A stretch of DNA of 64,000 bases from Pseudaminobacter soli (ex Li et al. 2025) (GTDB lineage Bacteria > Pseudomonadota > Alphaproteobacteria > Rhizobiales > Rhizobiaceae), in contig NZ_JARXVF010000011.1 of the NCBI RefSeq assembly GCF_029892515.1, positions 1 through 64,000 of the forward strand, written 5' to 3'. Below are positions 60,280 through 64,000 of this stretch, one piece after another (positions within the stretch are counted from its first letter, which is position 1; every line of letters starts with the position of its first letter). Below the pieces are notes generated by a model. That model did not search any database, was not told where the DNA came from, and saw only the letters and a program-made list of their open reading frames with translations. A program made the position numbers and the translations under genes.

Positions 60280-62094
60280 TTAGCCGCCACCGCCGCCGAT
60301 ATGCGGCTCCTTCTGCTCCATCAACTGCTGCTTCAGCAGCGGAACAGGATTGTCGGGATGCTGAAGGTTGGGCACCAGGTCATTCGATGCGCCGCCGACA
60401 TAGCGCCTGATGCTGGGGTACTGCATGATCGACTTATCGAAATCGATGACCACCGGATAGATCAGCGACAGGGCCCAGCCGTTGTCCTCACCTGAGAAAC
60501 GACCCGGCGAAGTCGTCAGCACGCGCGCGGGAGCCGCACCGTTGAAGACCATGTCGTATTTCTCATAGGGGTCCATGGTTAGGTTATAGAGGGCACCGAT
60601 CGATCCCAGATTGGCAGTCGCGCCAAGCCAGGAGTCCTTCGCGGTCCAAAGGTATTTCCAGGCGATGTTGACCCATGGCTCCTTGGGATCGTCGCCGATA
60701 TCTACACGTGCGCCCAGGAATTCCTCGCCATCGATATAGACCCATGATCTGCGCGCGGAATGCTGAGCCTTTCCGAGGATGTAGGCGCTGTTGTCGATGC
60801 TATCGAAGTAGATCGGCTTGCCGTCATTGCCGACCCAGTCGTGTGGGGGCAGAGTGAGGCCCACCAGCGTGGCCAGCGTTGCCCAGCAATCGATGTGCGA
60901 CATCATTTCGTTGTACTGGACGCCGGCCGGAACATGACCAGGCCACCACATGATCCCAGGCACGCGCCAACCGCCTTCGAATGCCGATCCCTTTTCGCCG
61001 CGGAAGGGCGTTGTTCCGGCATCCGGATAGGCATCGAGCCAGGCACCGTTGTCGGCGGTCACGATAACGATCGTGTTGGGTGCCTCGGCCCGGATGGCGT
61101 CCATGATCCGGCCGATGTCGGTATCCATTTCCAACAGTGAATCTGAATAGTTGCCGAGCTTTGTCCGGCCCCTGAACTCTGGTGCCGGGTTCGTCGGGTT
61201 GTGCATCTTGATGAAGTTGACGTCCATGAAGAAGGGCTTGTCGCCCTTGGCATGCTGTTTGATGTAGTCGACAGCCGAGTTGGTTTGCCGGACGTCGAAC
61301 GCGGCAAGCGAGTCGTACGTTATCGTGCCGACCATCCTGGCCTGCTGGCCTGCGGTTCCTTCCCATTCGCCCAGATTGACGACGTCGTCGTACATCTTGT
61401 TGAATTCCCGATTGTAGGATGGGAACCAGGGATGGAACGTGCTGTCTGTGTCACTATAGGCGTATACGCCGGCATAATAGGCCGCGAAGTGCTTCATTTC
61501 GTCGAAGCCATGTTCGGTCGGATAGGCGTCAGGCTTGTCGCCCAGATGCCATTTGCCGGAGAAATAGGTGGAGTAGCCATTCTTCTGGAAGAATTCCGCG
61601 ATTGTCGGCGTCTCCTTGCGGATACGGTTTTCATCGCCGGGGGCAACCACGATCGAAAGCGCCGAGCGGATCGGGATGCGGCCGGTGATGAAGGAGGCGC
61701 GGCCGGCCGTGCAGCTTGCCTGCCCATACCAATTGGTGAAGACAGCGCCTTCCTTGGCGATCTTATCGACGCTTGGTGTCGGATGGCCGAGGCCAGCACC
61801 GCCTCCGGAATAAGCGCCGAAATCACTCCAGCCGGTGTCGTCGGTCATCAGCATGACGATGTTGGGGCGCCTTTCCTGTGCTTGCGCTAGACTTGAGAGC
61901 CCAGGCAAGCAGACCATGAATGCCCCGGCCGCCAGCACGCCAAGTGATCGCGACATGACCGTTGCTGAGAAGATTTCAATGCTCTTTCGTAGAATTGGAT
62001 GGGAAAGTCCTGCAGAAGCGCTCGAGCCACATGACACTCTGTCGACCGCATCGGTTGGCTCGCTATGGTGGGCTTGTCCTGGCTTGTCTTGCAT
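60280..62094 (-). CDS. Arylsulfatase (type I sulfatase)
   Basis: 604 residues from ATG at 62094, where GAAGGAG lies 6 bases upstream. The formylglycine motif is CTAGR (Cys128 in QASCTAGRASFITGR), a CxAxR variant. Metal ligands include the DD pair in MLMTDDTGWSDFG near 85 and DN in VTADNGAWLDA; GYSTYFSGKWHLGD is the second hallmark. A hydrophobic export signal starts at residue 47 (MSRSLGVLAAGAFMVC), so either the first 46 residues are an extension or translation starts at 61956, which lacks a good ribosome site. Sulfatases of this class hydrolyse sulfate esters in the periplasm after modification of the Cys or Ser. Confidence 0.87.
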   Translation of the reverse strand: MQDKPGQAHHSEPTDAVDRVSCGSSASAGLSHPILRKSIEIFSATVMSRSLGVLAAGAFMVCLPGLSSLAQAQERRPNIVMLMTDDTGWSDFGAYSGGGAGLGHPTPSVDKIAKEGAVFTNWYGQASCTAGRASFITGRIPIRSALSIVVAPGDENRIRKETPTIAEFFQKNGYSTYFSGKWHLGDKPDAYPTEHGFDEMKHFAAYYAGVYAYSDTDSTFHPWFPSYNREFNKMYDDVVNLGEWEGTAGQQARMVGTITYDSLAAFDVRQTNSAVDYIKQHAKGDKPFFMDVNFIKMHNPTNPAPEFRGRTKLGNYSDSLLEMDTDIGRIMDAIRAEAPNTIVIVTADNGAWLDAYPDAGTTPFRGEKGSAFEGGWRVPGIMWWPGHVPAGVQYNEMMSHIDCWATLATLVGLTLPPHDWVGNDGKPIYFDSIDNSAYILGKAQHSARRSWVYIDGEEFLGARVDIGDDPKEPWVNIAWKYLWTAKDSWLGATANLGSIGALYNLTMDPYEKYDMVFNGAAPARVLTTSPGRFSGEDNGWALSLIYPVVIDFDKSIMQYPSIRRYVGGASNDLVPNLQHPDNPVPLLKQQLMEQKEPHIGGGGG

Positions 62095-62650
62095 TGCACG
62101 CTCCTTCGATTGAGATCACCAATTCGAGTTGGCAGACATGCTCCCTCTCCTGGGCACTCCCTATTTCGATCGGAATTGCGCGATTGTCGCGCTCTCTTGA
62201 GCTCCCTGATTGGCTCAATGCATGCGAGGCCGCTTCGTCAGCCATTCGAGCCAGATGTTAAAATTGGTAACGGCAACAACAGCGAGTAATTAGGGTGGCT
62301 CCGACGAAGAGGAATAGTGCTGATCGCCTTGCGGAGCCGCTATTTTCTTCTTTGAGGACATCGTCCGTAGGGCTCATGATCGCATACTGGATTGACAACA
62401 TACGCACTAAACAGGCTGACACGCATGTCGGGAATTTTACGATGGCCAGTTTTCGGAGATGAGAAGCAGGGCTGCGAAACTTCTGCCAGATGATCGTCGC
62501 GCAGCGTTGGGTGGAAATAGAGTTGGCCGGTTTCGGGGCTAGTTCCCATGACACAGGGAACCGGTCGCGCACGCTGTCAATGAAGAAGCCGCGTGGCGGG
62601 CGCACGGAGCCACGGCAACCAACTGGCGAGGCGGTAGTATGGTCGTAGTG
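62095..62650. other. Interval without identifiable gene
   Basis: Between the trb operon end and the sulfatase. Minus-strand frames such as the one through ETGQLYFHPTLRDDHL (about 62500) look coding-like but have no start or family and are interrupted, so they are probably remnants. The sulfatase promoter should lie at the left end. Confidence 0.35.
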
Positions 62651-62899
62651 TCATGGGGAGTTCTGCACTGTGGCTGTCTGCTCACCTTTTCGTGCTTTCG
62701 CAAAGCCGCGATCGGTAGCGATGAAACGTTCCAACATCGGCACGATCAGCCGGACCGGATCAGTGGCGGGTTGGTTGCTGTCGCGATCGAGGATATCCGC
62801 ATAGGTCTTGAGGTCGCGGTGAAGGGACGCCGGAAGCTCCAGCGTCACCTTCACGGGCTTGTCGTCGGCGATCGGGCCGAGTTTCAGCTTGGTGGTCAT
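62651..62899 (-). CDS. DUF2274 protein of the conjugation locus
   Basis: 82 residues, soluble: LKLGPIADDKPVKVTLELPA, a ribbon-helix-helix-like pattern, then LHRDLKTYADILDRDS and VRLIVPMLERFIATDRGF. DUF2274 proteins regularly follow trbI in Rhizobiales conjugative elements. It overlaps the trbI stop by 3 bases, with GGAGGA upstream. Role unknown; perhaps a small regulator. Confidence 0.8.
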   Translation of the reverse strand: MTTKLKLGPIADDKPVKVTLELPASLHRDLKTYADILDRDSNQPATDPVRLIVPMLERFIATDRGFAKARKGEQTATVQNSP

Positions 62900-64000
62900 G
62901 GCGTTCCTCCTCCATAGGGTTCAAGCACTAAGTCACGAGTGACGATGACGCGGACCGGGAAGCCGGCACGGATGGTGAGTGTCGGGGCGATGTCGAGCTG
63001 GTGGCGGATGATTTGCTGAGCGGCGTCGTTTATCGTGTCCTGGGCTCCGTTGCGGATAGCGCGCAGCAAACGGTCTTCGTCGTTGGTCGCGAGTTCTGTA
63101 CCCACGCTAAGCAGGGTCGAGAGGCCGGTGGCCTTGGCCAGTTCCCACCAGTGGAAATCGACACCATCTTGCAGGCCCGCATAGCCTTCGGCATCGGCGC
63201 CGGGCTGGCGTTCGAGCACGATGGATCGGCCGTCCGGGAAGATAAGCCGGTTCCAGACAAGCAGGATGCGACGCTGCCCGAAGCCGACATCGTTGCTGTA
63301 TTGACCGATGACGCGCGTTCCTTGGGGCACGAGCAGGAGGCGTCCCGTCGGGCTGTCATAGGTGTTTTCGGTGACCTGCGCGGTGATCTGTCCGGGAAGA
63401 TCCGAGCGAATGCCGGTGATCAGCGCCGCCGAAATGACTGCGCCTGCCTGAAGCACATAGGGCGATACTGGAGCCGCGACGCGATCCGGCGAGACCGTGT
63501 GTTTATCGGGCATGGCATCGAGGAAGGCATTCTGCCGTTCGATGGCCGTCGGCGTTGATGGCTGCGGACCGAGACCGAGAGCAGTGAGATCCGACATCGA
63601 CTGATTGGTGGAGATTGTCTGCGTGGTGGCAGGGGTGTCGCTCGTCACTGGGCGCGTTGCGGTTGGCGCAAAGAGCTTGGCCGTGCGCGCGGATTCCATC
63701 TCCTGCTGCCGATGCTGTTCCTCGGCCGTCAAACCCTGATCGGGCGTCGTGATCACAGGTGACTGTACGGCGTTCTGTGCATTGAGGATTGGCCCGCCTA
63801 GATCCCCGGGTAGGGGCGGACCGAGAATGGGACCAGTATAGTCACGAGGCAGTCCTGCGATCCCATCGGCGATGGCGCGGCCGTCCGTCGAGATCAGCTC
63901 CTCAGGTTTTCCGGCATTGCGGGTCTGGAGTGCATAGATCAGCACTCCGCCGAGACCTGCGCCGACGATGAGGCCGAGACCGGCCAGCACCTTGCGAGAG
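62896..64000 (-). CDS. trbI: TrbI/VirB10-like type IV secretion protein, 5' partial
   Basis: At least 368 codons, open through the window end. The visible N-terminal part is the inner-membrane helix (KVLAGLGLIVGAGLGGVLIY), then a Pro-rich periplasmic stretch (PILGPPLPGDLGG), and the C-terminal VirB10 domain (VLQAGAVISAALITGIRSDL, then RLLLVPQGTRVIGQYSNDVG and FPVRVIVTRDLVLEPYGG). It spans both membranes and anchors the mating pore. Its presence implies a trb operon continuing to the right. The start lies outside the window. Confidence 0.92.
   Translation of the reverse strand, partial: SRKVLAGLGLIVGAGLGGVLIYALQTRNAGKPEELISTDGRAIADGIAGLPRDYTGPILGPPLPGDLGGPILNAQNAVQSPVITTPDQGLTAEEQHRQQEMESARTAKLFAPTATRPVTSDTPATTQTISTNQSMSDLTALGLGPQPSTPTAIERQNAFLDAMPDKHTVSPDRVAAPVSPYVLQAGAVISAALITGIRSDLPGQITAQVTENTYDSPTGRLLLVPQGTRVIGQYSNDVGFGQRRILLVWNRLIFPDGRSIVLERQPGADAEGYAGLQDGVDFHWWELAKATGLSTLLSVGTELATNDEDRLLRAIRNGAQDTINDAAQQIIRHQLDIAPTLTIRAGFPVRVIVTRDLVLEPYGGGTP

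Noticed and set aside
62258-62605. 115-codon minus-strand frame
   Set aside because: No start signal, no recognisable family; kept only as part of the gap description.

Overview
The window looks like chromosome or large-replicon DNA from an alphaproteobacterium of the order Rhizobiales, most likely Mesorhizobium or a close relative. The reasons are high GC content, a DUF680-type small secreted protein, phospholipid N-methyltransferase, an HWE-type histidine kinase remnant, promoters of the EcfG (general stress response) type, and an 82-aa DUF2274 protein directly behind trbI. The genus is inferred from gene content only.

Layout. 0-2.2 kb: an initiator tRNA with terminator, a heavily decayed large serine recombinase ending against it, a truncated dedA, and pmtA. 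2.2-8.8 kb: a response-regulator fragment, a membrane hydrolase-like protein, a LysR regulator divergent from azoR-doxX-pirin, and a broken patatin gene. 8.8-17.2 kb: a DUF680 protein, a four-gene FtsX/MacB-type ABC operon, and divergent from it two envelope proteins and an OmpR-type two-component system. 17.2-22.2 kb: a UvrD-type helicase, an NTF2-like protein and a Na/Pi cotransporter. 22.2-27.3 kb: a glycine-rich secreted protein, an integral membrane protein, a GlxA-type regulator divergent from an HD hydrolase, a RES-Xre toxin-antitoxin pair and a YCII protein.

27.3-39.6 kb is the most interesting part. A 2-hydroxy-acid oxidase, a three-gene ABC importer, a TetR regulator, an acyl-CoA-dehydrogenase-fold oxidase/monooxygenase, an alpha/beta hydrolase, a NicX-like ring-cleaving dioxygenase, a flavin reductase and a 1153-aa 2-oxoacid:ferredoxin oxidoreductase appear to form one regulon. 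Three promoter regions carry a closely similar 21-bp site (17 of 21 positions shared) and a fourth carries a partial match. I read this as a catabolic system for an N-heteroaromatic or aromatic compound whose substrate I cannot identify.

39.6-43.0 kb: converging fragments of a LuxR regulator and an HWE kinase, two small proteins, and two DUF4239-like membrane proteins. 43.2-47.7 kb: a compact type III polyketide synthase operon (synthase, methyltransferase, FAD oxidoreductase, MFS exporter). 48.1-51.8 kb: a 39-aa membrane peptide and a MacAB-like efflux system. 51.9-62.1 kb: secreted and periplasmic functions (small secreted proteins, redoxin-like protein, epoxide hydrolase, M20 amidohydrolase, beta-barrel protein, HAD phosphatase, arylsulfatase). 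62.6-64.0 kb: the end of a trb conjugation operon, cut by the window edge, which suggests an integrative element or plasmid-derived island.

A second system-level signal links three distant loci (22.6, 52.3 and 56.3 kb). Each has an EcfG-type promoter (GGAAC or GGAAT, 16 bases, CGTT) followed by a conserved leader of about 115 nt in front of a small secreted protein. In the middle copy the original start codon has become AAG and a different gene follows the leader.
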